Origin: Triatoma infestans
Taxonomy: Eukaryota > Arthropoda > Insecta > Hemiptera > Reduviidae
Length of the DNA stretch: 64,000 nt
NCBI GenBank assembly: GCA_011037195.1
Contig: JAAEAF010003366.1
Span: 1-64,000 of the forward strand
Reading direction: 5' to 3'
The notes beneath the pieces are model-generated. The model made no database searches. It had not been told where the DNA came from and was given only the letters and a program-made list of their open reading frames with translations. Positions within the stretch are counted from its first letter, which is position 1; each line of letters starts with the position of its first letter. Positions 22,111-32,274 of this stretch are shown here, in pieces. The position numbers and the translations under genes are program-made.

Positions 22111-23280
22111 ATTCTTTACACTCGCAACATTCCCAGGCATGTCTCTCAACGTCTTTTGTAACGTTAAGGGGTTTCACAGTGACCAAGATATTAATTCATA
22201 TCTCATTAGGCTATGGAAGCTTTCATTATCATGAACTACTGATCTTTTCTTTCGTCTGGTGTGGATGGCTCTTTTATGAGATTCATAGTGTACGAAACGT
22301 TCAAAATGGTTAGAAACGTTACTAATGTAATTATTGGTATCGTTATCTATGTTATTAAAATAGGTCTTAATAGAATACTTCCTTCTGATCCTAAATCAGT
22401 GTATTCCTCGGAACTTGCGGTGCCCCACCACAGAATTCTGGGGATTCTACTAAGGTGTGCATTTATACAGTTTTTGTTTGTTAGTAAATCTTCACTTATC
22501 TACTCGGCGAGTTTACTCGTTTCTCGATAGTGATTTCCTAGTTGCAAGCATTCTCAATCATTTTAATATTTTAGCTAGTAAACTCGGCGCTTGTAATACC
22601 AACCGAATGAAGTTGGAAGTCTAGGCTGGCTATGTACTTTGTGACTAGTAAATCACTAGCGAGAAACGAGCGTTGAAACGTTGTTTGAAATATGTATAGA
22701 GAACTCACTGAATTTTTATAGAATCTGAAGATTTAGAATAAATTACATGATATAACAAATAAAATAGGTTTTAAGAAATGTCAATTTTATCGAAGTAAAT
22801 AAGTTCAGAATTCAACAATTAATTACAGCTTCAACTTGCTTCCTAGCTCATAAATAATATTTCTTTTGGGATTTGCCTTTTTTTGTATTAGAAGCTGAAT
22901 AAACAAGGAGTCGAAATAGTCACAAAATGAATAGGAAAAAAATAGTCACAAAACCTATGTAAAAGAGAAGACGAGCAAAATATTGTAATTTTGAAAGAGT
23001 TGAAGGATGTGGGAGTGTGGATATTCAGTCTAGCAGTTTATTTTGAGTTGTACAGGGCCCAGTTTGGTAGTTTACAGTTTTTGATTTGCAAACTTTTCTA
23101 TGTCTCAATTTTCCTAGTCGTAAATAACAAACAAACTTTCTTATTTTTCTCTTATCTTAAGATATGAAATCTAGTTTGTATTTTCCACTCATTATTGGTC
23201 GTACTTGGGAATATTAGATATTGGAGGGAGTAGATATAAAATCAAATCTTGTTTGATTTTTTTATAATAGAATAGCCCAT
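22110..23280. other. Spacer, nothing firmly recognised
   Basis: AT-rich with short frames only (for example 22261-22530, no motif). Confidence 0.4.
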
Positions 23281-23282
23281 TT

Positions 23283-23412
23283 ATTTGATCCTAAAAGAGT
23301 TGCTTTACTTGTGCGGATGGCAAAAATGATAATATTATGCACTTTATTTTTGAATGCCCTTATTATAAATGTTTGAGAAAGAGGTTGTTAAATAGGTATT
23401 TACCTTCATACA
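23283..23412 (+). mobile_element. LINE ORF2 C-terminal zinc-finger relic
   Basis: One frame reads CFTCADGKNDNIMHFIFECP, the C-x2-C...H-x4-C tail of LINE ORF2, then YYKCLRKRLLNRYLP. Stops flank it on both sides. Confidence 0.5.
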
Positions 23413-23576
23413 GTTATTGTTTTTGCTAATTTATTAGATATAGAAAATAAAGTAAAGTTAAACCATTTATTTTATTTTATCTCTGAGACTTTGTAGGAAA
23501 GATATAGAATTGTAAAGGTATTATTTTATACCTACAAGGAGATCCCTCAAACTCCTTCCCTAAATTAATTTGTATA

Positions 23577-23762
23577 TCAGAGCATTTTTCCGTGATAGCC
23601 TGCTTCATTTTGTGGTCATCGACCAGTTTCGGGCGTTCGCCCATCATCAGGATGTTTTTGTTGAACAGTGTAATTACACAACAGTAGAGTTTTTGTTGAA
23701 CAGTAGACTTGCACAGAGCAAATACAGTTGATAGGCACTCTGCGGAACCAACCACCACAACA
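23577..23762 (-). mobile_element. Full-length hammerhead-like repeat B with target-site duplication
   Basis: On the minus strand this ~186-bp unit begins TTGTGGTGGTTGGTTCCGC and ends GCTCTGAT-like. It contains at 23654-23617 an outer helix CATC/GATG, the core CUGAUGA, one extra U, a GGGC-GAAC-GCCC hairpin, GAAA, and the triplet GUC. That is the order and content of a type I hammerhead ribozyme with a minimal helix III (A-U, C-G, 2-nt loop). Near-identical direct repeats flank it (ATTAATTTGTATA at 23564-23576, ATTAAATTTGTATA at 23763-23776), so it inserted as a unit. It has no coding capacity. The extra U at the base of helix II departs from the classical core. Confidence 0.65.
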
Positions 23763-23839
23763 ATTAAATTTGTATAAATGAATAGTCTATTTAAATTATT
23801 GTTACTATCTACTTTATTAACCAAGTATTTAATATTATT

Positions 23840-24660
23840 TTGTTACTTTGAAGATTAGGGTAATGTTTGTGTCTGCACGGCATACACCCAAGACGAGATG
23901 GCGAATAGTGGCAAAAGCACAAAAAAAATGAATAATAATGTTAAACAATAAAACGAGACTTACCCCTTGGTGACGTTGAGTGATGAATAGACGCAGGCTT
24001 GATGAGACGAACGGCGGAGTGGGAAAGGAGGAGGGGACGTGTGTGTGGGAAGAAAGCAACTCAGGTGAGCGTAAAAGGATTAGAATGCTTCTTCAGAAGC
24101 GTAAGATGCAATGGTTGAAGCGGCAGGTGCTGGCGAGTCCACAAACGTGCAATGAGATAGCCTCGTGAAGATGCTGGCGCGGAGGGATGAGTCTTGGTAG
24201 TTACCGCAGAGTCAAGTTAATAATTACCACGGCTAATACGCGCGTATAAGGCGACACAAAGTTGATAAGGCGAAATTAACACTACGCCACCGAAGAAGAA
24301 GCGGTAAACTGAGGTTAACTAGATGGGCGACAGAGAAGAGAACGGCACAAAACATTGTTGACCAGGCGATGCACAGAAGTGAAGTGAAGTAAATTTTGAG
24401 GAATAAAGAAGGTTTGAAGAGTAAGGGAAACGGAAATAACGCGCGCAGTCCGAAGATGAAAGCGCCGGCAATCCCACCACCAAGATAGAAAGAGAGGGAA
24501 AATGCGGGGAAGCGTGAGAACGCGGCGGAAGATCAAAGAATAAACAGAAAATTATAGTTTGGAAAGTAGCAAGGGATTAGCAGTAGTGTGGTAATAAAAA
24601 AGGGGCAATAAAGGCGAAGCGGAGTTAAGCTTCAAAGGTGCCGCGACCTAACAGTTTGTA
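23840..24660. other. GC-richer stretch, unassigned
   Basis: Purine-rich with many CG dinucleotides, distinct from its surroundings. Frames on both strands are compositional. Probably an inserted repeat. No terminal structure or motif is recognised. Confidence 0.3.
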
Positions 24661-25149
24661 AGTTTCTTCTTGTAATGTTCGCATTTTTTGTTCAGTTTTC
24701 AGCAGAGGTCAATCTCTTGCTATAGAAATGTATAATTTCTTGAGGCAATAAATAAATAAGTTACATTCTGTTTAAATTGAACTTTAAAGATTGCAATTAA
24801 TTTGCCTTAATTTTTTTTATAAGTTAATTCTTAAAAATGATGTAGATATTCTTAACAATCGCTTTATAGATATTTTAATTTGTCTTTTAGTTATTTAGTT
24901 AATCATCTGGTAAATAACAAGCAAAAATATTTCGAATTAGTTTAAACTTCTGTAGAATCAATGTAATAATTAGTTACATTTTACTAGTTATTAGAAAACT
25001 AGTTTCCAATGACGCTAACAACGAGAGAAATAATGAAAATCAAATAGTAGATAGTACCCAATGACCGCACCATAGGGTGGGAGAAATGTAGAGGGGATAG
25101 AATACTCCAAGCAATTATCATGACTCCTTTAAAATGCTAAATGTTTATT

Positions 25150-25182
25150 GGTTCGTTTCATTCGAAGAAATTAGTATAAATA
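25150..25182 (+). promoter_or_regulatory. H2B (copy 2) promoter
   Basis: TATAAATA at 25175-25182, 55 bases before the ATG, preceded by TTATTGGTTCGTTTCATTCG as in copy 1. Confidence 0.8.
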
Positions 25183-25236
25183 GCGCTTACAATTGTGTTG
25201 TAATATTAGTTAACTGCTACAGTCGAGGAACGCAAC

Positions 25237-25608
25237 ATGCCTCCAAAAGCCACTGGGAAAGCAATGAAGAAGGCGGGCAAGGCCCAGAAGAACATTTCAA
25301 AAACTGACAAGAAAAAGAAACGAAGGAGGAAGGAAAGCTATGCCATCTACATTTACAAGGTGTTGAAGCAAGTTCATCCTGACACAGGCGTTTCTTCAAA
25401 AGCCATGAGTATTATGAACAGTTTTGTAAACGATATTTTCGAACGCATTGCTGCTGAGGCTAGCCGCCTTTCGCATTACAACAAGAGGTCTACAATCACT
25501 TCACGAGAGATTCAAACTGCTGTAAGGTTGTTGCTTCCAGGTGAATTAGCTAAGCATGCTGTTTCAGAAGGCACAAAGGCTGTCACTAAATACACTAGTT
25601 CCAAGTAA
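25237..25608 (+). CDS. H2B: Histone H2B, second copy
   Basis: 123-residue core histone H2B starting [19 protein letters not shown]. It is identical to the first H2B except Thr for Ser at residue 23 (ISKTDKKKK). The coding DNA is nearly the same as copy 1 with scattered silent changes, whereas the distal upstream sequence has drifted further. It is intronless with a TATA box and a stem-loop. About 200 bp downstream lies an additional degenerate stem-loop, and there is no H3 next to it, unlike the first unit. Confidence 0.98.
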   Translation: MPPKATGKAMKKAGKAQKNISKTDKKKKRRRKESYAIYIYKVLKQVHPDTGVSSKAMSIMNSFVNDIFERIAAEASRLSHYNKRSTITSREIQTAVRLLLPGELAKHAVSEGTKAVTKYTSSK

Positions 25609-25630
25609 ATTCCATGCTTGGAATTCATTT

Positions 25631-25667
25631 CAACGGCCCTTTTCAGGGCCACCAGACATAATCACTT
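25631..25667 (+). terminator. Histone 3' stem-loop and downstream TCACT motif (H2B copy 2)
   Basis: GGCCCTTTTCAGGGCC at 25635-25650, TCACT at 25662-25666, 11 nt past the stem. Confidence 0.95.
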
Positions 25668-25849
25668 ATAAGAACGATAAATACCCCATATAAATCTTGG
25701 GCAGTTTTCGAAATTGCTAGCTCAATACTTAAAAAAGGAACTTATATGTTATAATCCTCCGCTGACTGAATTAGAAGCTCTATGTTCGCATCGTAACATA
25801 GTAGTGCAGCCCAACTTAGATACAAATTACCTTTAATTTCATTGCATTT

Positions 25850-25873
25850 CAACGGTCCTTTTCGGGGCCACCA
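25850..25873 (+). repeat. Orphan degenerate histone stem-loop
   Basis: CAAC-GGTCCTTTTCGGGGCC-ACCA at 25850-25873. The stem still pairs through G-T wobbles, but TCACT is replaced by TCTCA. A related orphan is on the minus strand at 50189-50204. No histone frame precedes it. Confidence 0.6.
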
Positions 25874-25879
25874 TATTTG

Positions 25880-26860
25880 TTTAATCTCAAGTACAAATAA
25901 TAAATTACACCCATATGAACTTCTGCATATTTTGTACTTTCCCAATTTTTTAATCGAAAAACAAATTATCATTTATTGAAAGGTGTATGTAATTGTGTGA
26001 TGTATATTTGTAGTAAGTAGCTGTGTTGCACGAGCGGTTTCGTAATAGGGCTTGTATGTAAGTTTAAAATAGAATGAATATTAGTAATAATCAAGAAATC
26101 ACCACTGTTAACAATAATTATATTCTGTTAAAATAATAACTACAACTTATTTGATATTATAAACTTATTTAATATATTGTGAAACTGGCACATAAAGAGA
26201 GCGATTCCTGAATTGTTCTTGCTTTGGAAGCAGAATAGACTTCGTTGTTTGAAAGCTCAAGTCAGACTATTCGAAGGAATGCTCTCTAACAAAGCAGTTG
26301 GCCAAGTCGCATTGTATTAATGTTGTGCCTTTGTTTCCCTACTAGCAATGTGAAGAAAGGCGATATAACCGTACCCTATTCTTAACAAATGTCACCTTAT
26401 CTCTCTAAACATATTCTTACTATAATTTAAACACAAATTAATATCATTTAAAAACAAGCATGATAAATAAAAACGAATACATTTGATTTCCTCTAATATT
26501 TATTTTAACTCTTCTCAAATTTGCCGTTTGCTGCCAACCTTCTTACATATCAATTTACTTACATAATTCCTTGTATTAACCCTTTTCTTGTATTTCACAT
26601 TTATGTATTACTTGTACAAGCTTTTGACTGTTCATAAACTTTGTATCGCCTTTCTTCAAACCTTATCTATTCCTATTAGTACAGTATACTCCTGAAATAA
26701 CTTATCGCCCCTCCTAATAAAAAAAAGTAATAACTTGATAAGACACTGAGCATACTTTACAACACTATTAAAAATTTAGTTATGGAGTATTCTGCAAAAC
26801 AGTAAACAAATTTTATACACTATTTTTCTAATGTCTACTCATAACTTACAATAATTCCAT
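25880..26860. other. Spacer downstream of H2B copy 2
   Basis: AT-rich with no gene recognised. A less AT-biased patch at 26190-26350 is unassigned. Confidence 0.4.
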
Positions 26861-26879
26861 TTTGCCATTAATCACACAC

Positions 26880-27135
26880 ACATAGGAACATAACCTTATA
26901 ACCTCCCCACATAATTATATACAACCAACAAATGTAACAAATATCAGAAACATTACGTTGAAGTGAACTCTCTGCACGAACTTGGTTAATTTGCTCTGAC
27001 GATGGATGAGAATCCGAAACCAGTCAGGAAGAACATAAATATGCATCTACGACGGATAAAACACAGATGTTATCCAGCATTGCGGATCCATCCACATATT
27101 CAACGAAAACATATATAAGAATATTTTAATTTTGT
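26880..27135 (+). repeat. Hammerhead-like repeat A, copy 1
   Basis: Shares blocks with 50825-50995 and with the sequences flanking the LTR element (54651-54710 and 61193-61289): GAAACATTACGTTGAAGTGA, CGAACTTGGT(T/G)AATTTGCT and CTACGACGGATAAAA. At 26996-27025 it reads CUGACGA, U, GGAU-GAGA-AUCC hairpin, GAAA, CCA, GUC, matching the hammerhead core with one extra U as in family B. Helix I is weak (TGCT with AGGA, one mismatch). The ends are not resolved for this copy. Confidence 0.5.
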
Positions 27136-27189
27136 TTCTAGTTATTTTGATTGAACTCAATCGTTGATTTTAACATAAATAAAAATTAT

Positions 27190-27440
27190 TGAAGGAAGTA
27201 AGTTGCGCATGCGTTCCTCGTCAGCTAAAAAAAGGAAAAGTAATGGAAAGTTTAGCCGGCTCTAAAAACATGTATTGCATTTTTTTACAGTTTCACTTTT
27301 CAAACATGTTTCGATATTTTCTTCATTTGAACTTTGAACATCATCCATTTGGCACAACACCATACATGACATTCCTGTATTTCCATTCAGTTGCAAAATC
27401 ACGTGTCTTGAAAAACAGCTCACGTTTATTCTTGGCAAAG
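27190..27440 (+). repeat. H4-downstream segment, copy 2
   Basis: Inverted match to 11040-11335. It lies downstream of the minus-strand H4 just as copy 1 lies downstream of the plus-strand H4. Confidence 0.7.
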
Positions 27441-27489
27441 AATCTCTAAAAGTTCTTATTAAAACGATATATAATCTTTGCAGATATAG

Positions 27490-27660
27490 AAATATCAATA
27501 AGGATCAGCAACAAGACAGGCCCGAAGAAGGGACTCCAAGTTGTGGATTGCCACACCTAAGCGGTCGCGGTGGCCAAGGTTGTATCTCATATTCATCTCA
27601 ATGTCACCCATCACACCCATATAGCTGGGACAATGTTTTTAAATGACAACTGATGTATTT
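27490..27660 (+). repeat. Uninterrupted copy of the repeat split at 30885 and 32060
   Basis: GGCCCGAAGAAGGGACTCCA followed by GGTCGCGGTGGCCAAGGTTG and CACCCATATAGCTGGGACAA. At the other locus these blocks are separated by about 1.1 kb of hAT sequence, so this copy shows the state without that insertion. Confidence 0.65.
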
Positions 27661-27803
27661 TAAAAAATATACATTAGTAATAGCCAAAATATTAATCAAG
27701 AATAGTTTATCGCAGTTTTCCGTCATACTTTGTTTATTGAAAATGATGAACAATTACTTTTTTTTTATAACAGCGTCATAGAATTTAACAAGTTTTCTTT
27801 TTG

Positions 27804-28115
27804 GGAGAAAATGTCTGTTTATAAGAAAGTACATCAAATCTGCAGTAGAATCTGGAGATTTAGCACAAACTAAAGGCAAGGGTGCCGCAGGTTCAGACTC
27901 GGAGGGTCGGAAGGAAGTGTTAAAAGCAAAAAGATTACCACTAAAGCAAAACCTAAAAAGCCGGCTACTGAGAAAAAGGCAACCGCTACTAAAAAGAAAG
28001 CATCTCCAGTGAAGAAAAAAAAGAGGCTGTTCCTCCCAAGGCAAAGAAACCCCCGACAACATGTCGCGTAGCAACTCCCAAAGCAAAGCCCACAGCTTAG
28101 CCGCCTTAAAAAACG
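27804..28115 (+). pseudogene. Histone H1 pseudogene
   Basis: Matches the coding strand of the H1 at 34301-34918 from the middle of the globular domain (GAGAAAATGTCT, residues SEKMS) into the Lys-rich tail (AAAAAGGCAACCGCTACTAA). Small deletions in the globular part (for example GGTTC-AGACTCGG lacking four bases) shift the frame, the tail has lost several blocks, and no stem-loop follows. The N-terminal half and promoter are missing. It lies on plus, convergent with the H4 at 28448. It derives from the paralogue-b lineage, not from the H1 at 16130. Confidence 0.85.
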
Positions 28116-28385
28116 ATTTCGTTTTTTTAAATTTAATGAAATTCTTTACTGGCATAGTTCTGCAAATGTTATAACATACTTATATTTCATTTCTTTAATA
28201 AGTTCGTAATATACAATAAACAAAAACGTTAATAAATGATTATAACCCTTATTGATATAAAATGTGGCTGGGTACAAATCACTCATCTTGTATACTGACA
28301 ACACTAGTGTAAATAGTTCACCATTCCATGTTGTAGAATCCTCTCTACAGTCATGTTCCATCTAAATAGCAAATTGGGTACTCTG

Positions 28386-28423
28386 AAGTGATAAATGTTT
28401 GGTGGCCCTGAAAAGGGCCGTTG
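28386..28423 (-). terminator. Histone 3' stem-loop and downstream TCACT motif (H4 copy 2)
   Basis: Minus-strand stem-loop at 28404-28419, TCACT at 28387-28391, 12 nt past the stem. Confidence 0.95.
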
Positions 28424-28447
28424 AAATTAACTTTTCTTCCCCACAGC

Positions 28448-28780
<333 letters not shown>

Positions 28781-28799
28781 TTAACTAAACTGGTGTCAA

Positions 28800-28930
28800 A
28801 GTTATTGTGCAGACGCAATTTATACTCTCACAGCGGTGCCTCCCACCAACTACTTTTGTAGGGTAGGGTTCTTAAAGTAGCGATGATTCACGAACATTTG
28901 CGTACACTACCGACACGTTACAGATGCTAA
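28800..28930 (-). promoter_or_regulatory. H4 (copy 2) promoter
   Basis: A TATAAATT-type box lies near 28820 on the minus strand. The block TTCACGAACATTTGCGTACAC at about 28888-28908 is the reverse complement of the conserved H4 upstream element at 9570-9590. Confidence 0.75.
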
Positions 28931-28984
28931 TTACTTTTGGGTTATAACTTGACTATTTTAGGGTATTCAAGGGATATCATTTAA

Positions 28985-29590
28985 AAATAAAAAATATAAA
29001 ATATATTTTTTATTTTTTTATTATAGGCATATAAATTTATAACTAAAAAAAAAACATTAGATAAATTAAATATTAACTTTGAAATGAAAGTATAAATCCA
29101 AATAAACAAAAGTAATGGAAATATTTACAAATTAAAGAAAATGATAGAAAAATATTTGAAATATATATAAAAAATTATTAGCAAACTTGATAGTGATTGT
29201 TCTGAAATATAAAGAAATCTGATAATTAGTAACAATGGTAAGAAAAATAGAAAAAAAAAAAAATCATCTTGGGAGTACGGTCCACCTGTTTAATGACAAC
29301 TGATTTCAATTATTTCTAGTTAACCTGAAACTAGTAAATTTACTTTTAACATAAAGGTGTCTGTTGAAAAGTCCAAAAACAAAAAAAAATTAAATTTTTC
29401 AAAATAACTAAAAATTAATTACTCCTTTAATTTTCTTAATCTGACTGCTAACACAAAATAGATAGAATTCAACTTATTTCTGTACTCCACAATTAACAGA
29501 TCTTCGAGATCAGAGAACTATTTGACAGAATATAAAAAATTTAGTAGGTATTTTATATAAAATTGTCAACATTCTAATAATATTCCGTAA
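28985..29590 (-). mobile_element. Non-LTR retrotransposon 3' end, copy 2
   Basis: Aligns with 4145-4830 and 45400-46150 (AGCAAACTTGATAGTGATT, GGGAGTACGGTCCACCTGTT). Mostly 3'UTR. It inserted between the H4 promoter and the distal part of the duplicated H4 block, enlarging the spacer. Confidence 0.6.
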
Positions 29591-30049
29591 CTATCACTAT
29601 ATGGCAATCTGATTGTTACTGTTGAGACTGCGAGAGTTCTACCCGATCTCTCCAACTCCAAACAACTAATAATAGAAAATATAAAGTAAATAGAAGGTAA
29701 ATTAAACTAACAAAATAACAAAACTAATCAATATATACAAAACTCTTAAAATTTATTTAACTGAAACACGAGGTACATAAAAAAATAGGAACCAGAAAAA
29801 CGTAACCTTTTTTCCCAACAACAAGCACAGCTCTCTGGAGGTTACATGAGTTAACCGCATTGTTCTATATACATACATCATATTTCTCCAACAGATATAA
29901 TATTCAAACATTAAAATCTTAAATTAATCAAATACATAATATATATTTTTGAATATTAAATTAATTATATCTTTTAAATTATTATTTACAAAAATGCATA
30001 AGTTATTAGGTACATCACAAGACCCCCCCCTACACTCAACAGTTACGTT

Positions 30050-30830
30050 TTATTTTAGTCCAGCGCTCCTGCCTATGGATGAAGATTAGTTTTTCTTTGG
30101 AAACAATCCTTTTTTAGTTTCCTACTGAATAGTAAATCTCTTCACTTTCCAACCTAACTTAGTTTTGTTAGTAACAAACAATTGTACTTCTTTTGTAATT
30201 TGGAGATTATTAAAGGTGAGATCACCTTAATTCAAGACTCTTATCTTATTATAATTAGTGATTAAACTGTGCCCTGCTGGCATTGCAGGTACTATCATTA
30301 AATATAGTACCTCTTGGCTGGTTACAATCCTTACTAAGATTGAATAAATAATAATGTTGAAATGTCATAAATTGTCAATTGAAAGTAATCATTCTTGTAC
30401 TAATTCTTTTCCAGAACTTTAAACCTCCTCATAATATGGCAATATTCGAAATTTTATAGTGTCTTTTAATTTATTTTATATAAGTCATCTGTTTTTCACA
30501 TATACTGTATAAATTTGTAGTTTAAGCTTTAAATTTTTTAAATTCAGGTTAACGATTACGTCTGTTTCTTGAAAACCGATTTCCGCTACTAAAGCTGGGA
30601 ACCACTCCTTAAAAAGATCTACATCTTTCAAGAGTTTAGAAAAATCTACGTATGTAAGTTTTATATAAAACCAAATACCACATAGGAAATGTTTTTTCAT
30701 TAACACTCACTGATCCAGAACCGACAATTTTCAAAATAGTATGTTTGGATTTTTTAATTTTATTTAATAAAAAATTTAACTAGATCTGGAATAAATTCAT
30801 TCATGGCCACTGAAATGGATTGCCGGTGGC
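30050..30830 (-). repeat. H4-upstream segment, copy 2 of the inverted duplication
   Basis: Inverted match to 8690-9440, including the exon-like frame. Confidence 0.75.
30485..30706 (-). pseudogene. Exon-like conserved frame, unknown protein (copy 2)
   Basis: A 73-codon frame whose last part, KEWFPALVAEIGFQETDVIV followed by NLNLKNLKLKLQIYTVYVKN, parallels the frame at 8912-9034. This copy keeps the frame open further upstream (DFSKLLKDVDLF). No family is recognised. Which of the two, if either, is transcribed cannot be judged from the sequence. Confidence 0.35.
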
Positions 30831-30884
30831 ATATGAAGCTATGTACAAACGTACCTAAAACAAAAAATGCATGAGTATGACCGG

Positions 30885-30952
30885 AAATATCAATAAGGAT
30901 AAGCAACAAGACAGGCCCGAAGAAGGGACTCCAAATTGTGGATTGCCACAAT
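30885..30952 (+). repeat. Left part of a repeat split by a hAT insertion
   Basis: Matches 27490-27555 up to GGATTGCCACA. The sequence then jumps to hAT-type DNA and resumes at about 32061. Confidence 0.6.
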
Positions 30953-32060
30953 AGACCCTAAGGCCCGTGCAAGCTGCGGCCTGGGTAACTCTTCCGTGCG
31001 GCCCGCGTTATGGTATTGGAGAAAATAAAAAATTAATAATCTAAATAATATTGTGATCATCACTGTTAAGGTTTTAATTAATATTATATGGAATAGGACA
31101 TAGAGAGGCTCCTGTCTTAACTTGCTTTTAAAAGAGAGTTGAACACTTGGTGATCTACGGGTCTGTACGAGACTGGACATGTTTGTGCAACTCTGTTCAT
31201 GTTTGGCTTGGTATAAAAAAACTACATAATAAGGGCATGATTTGTCATTTATTATTACAGTCAGTTCATTATAGTATTCTCATGTCGTGCCAACTCATCA
31301 TAGAATCTTATTTTTAAAGTTATTCACATTTTGTTGTTTGATTTTCGTTAATTTTTTTCAAAGTAAAGGTGAAGTGAATATTTGATTTAATTTTTATTTG
31401 TGACTGTATTTAGTGCGTTGTATTTACAAGCTAAATAAAAATATTTTTTTTTTTTTTTACTTAAAAAAAAAAATCAAAGTTACCTAATAACGGATAAAAT
31501 AAAATGACGGATAAGTAAAGAAAAATAACCAAAGAAAACCGAGAGTTTAATAATTCATGGACTGATAAATATTTTTTTGTTTTGCATGAAAAAAACCAGT
31601 ATGCATTATTTGTTTGGAAAGCGTTGCCGTTTTGAAAGAGTATAACATTAAGCGGCATTACATATCCCAAATATGCTCTAAGAAACGATAAAATAATTAA
31701 GTTAAAAGCGGGCTTGACGGGGCAACAAAACTTATTTAAAAATGTTAATAAGGAGCAAGAAACTGCAACAATAGCAAGTTATGAAATTTGTAACATTTTA
31801 GCGAAACATATGAAACCATTTTCTGATGGCAATCTAGTAAAGGAATGCATTGAGGCGGTAGTAAATGCTATTTGCCCTGAGAATATTTAAAATTGAGAAT
31901 ATATTTGTAAGAAACACCATATTCCTGCTGATTTATGTCAAAGAGGATAGTATTAAATCACTTAAATCTAAACCAAAAAGTGTAATTGGGATTGGGTAAA
32001 TACTTTCACAATTCGTGCGGCCCGCCGGAAGTTCATCAATCTCTGAAATGGCCCATTAAC
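30953..32060 (+). mobile_element. Decayed hAT transposon (GTF2IRD2/ZBED-like transposase remnant)
   Basis: Comparison with the uninterrupted repeat at 27490-27660 delimits about 1.1 kb of extra DNA, whose ends contain CGGCCTGGG and GTGCGGCCCGCCG-type sequence typical of these hATs. Inside, a plus-strand frame (about 31520-31890, with stops) reads NSWTDKYFFVLHEKN, LKAGLTGQQNLFKNVNKEQE and TIASYEICNILAKHMKPFSD, the N-terminal part of the hAT transposases related to GTF2IRD2 and ZBED proteins. The BED finger has decayed and the catalytic domain is missing. Confidence 0.65.
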
Positions 32061-32200
32061 TTTCAAAGGTCGCGGTGGCCAAGGTTGTAGAACCAACCCC
32101 CCATTAAATCTATTTAAGCAACTCATATTCATCTCAATGTCACCCATCACGCCCATATAGCTGGGACAATGTTTTTAAATGACAACTGATGTATTAAACG
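32061..32200 (+). repeat. Right part of the split repeat
   Basis: GGTCGCGGTGGCCAAGGTTG and CCCATATAGCTGGGACAATG match 27560-27660. Confidence 0.6.
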
Positions 32201-32274
32201 TTGTAACCTGTTTGTGCCGGCGTGTTAAACTGGCAGAAGACATACGATTCAGATTTTTAATAATATTAAAATAC

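Larger units (their letters stand above)
24775..25680 (+). repeat. H2B unit, copy 2 of a direct duplication
   Basis: Matches 1700-2570 from the distal promoter region through the 3' processing signal. Confidence 0.75.
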
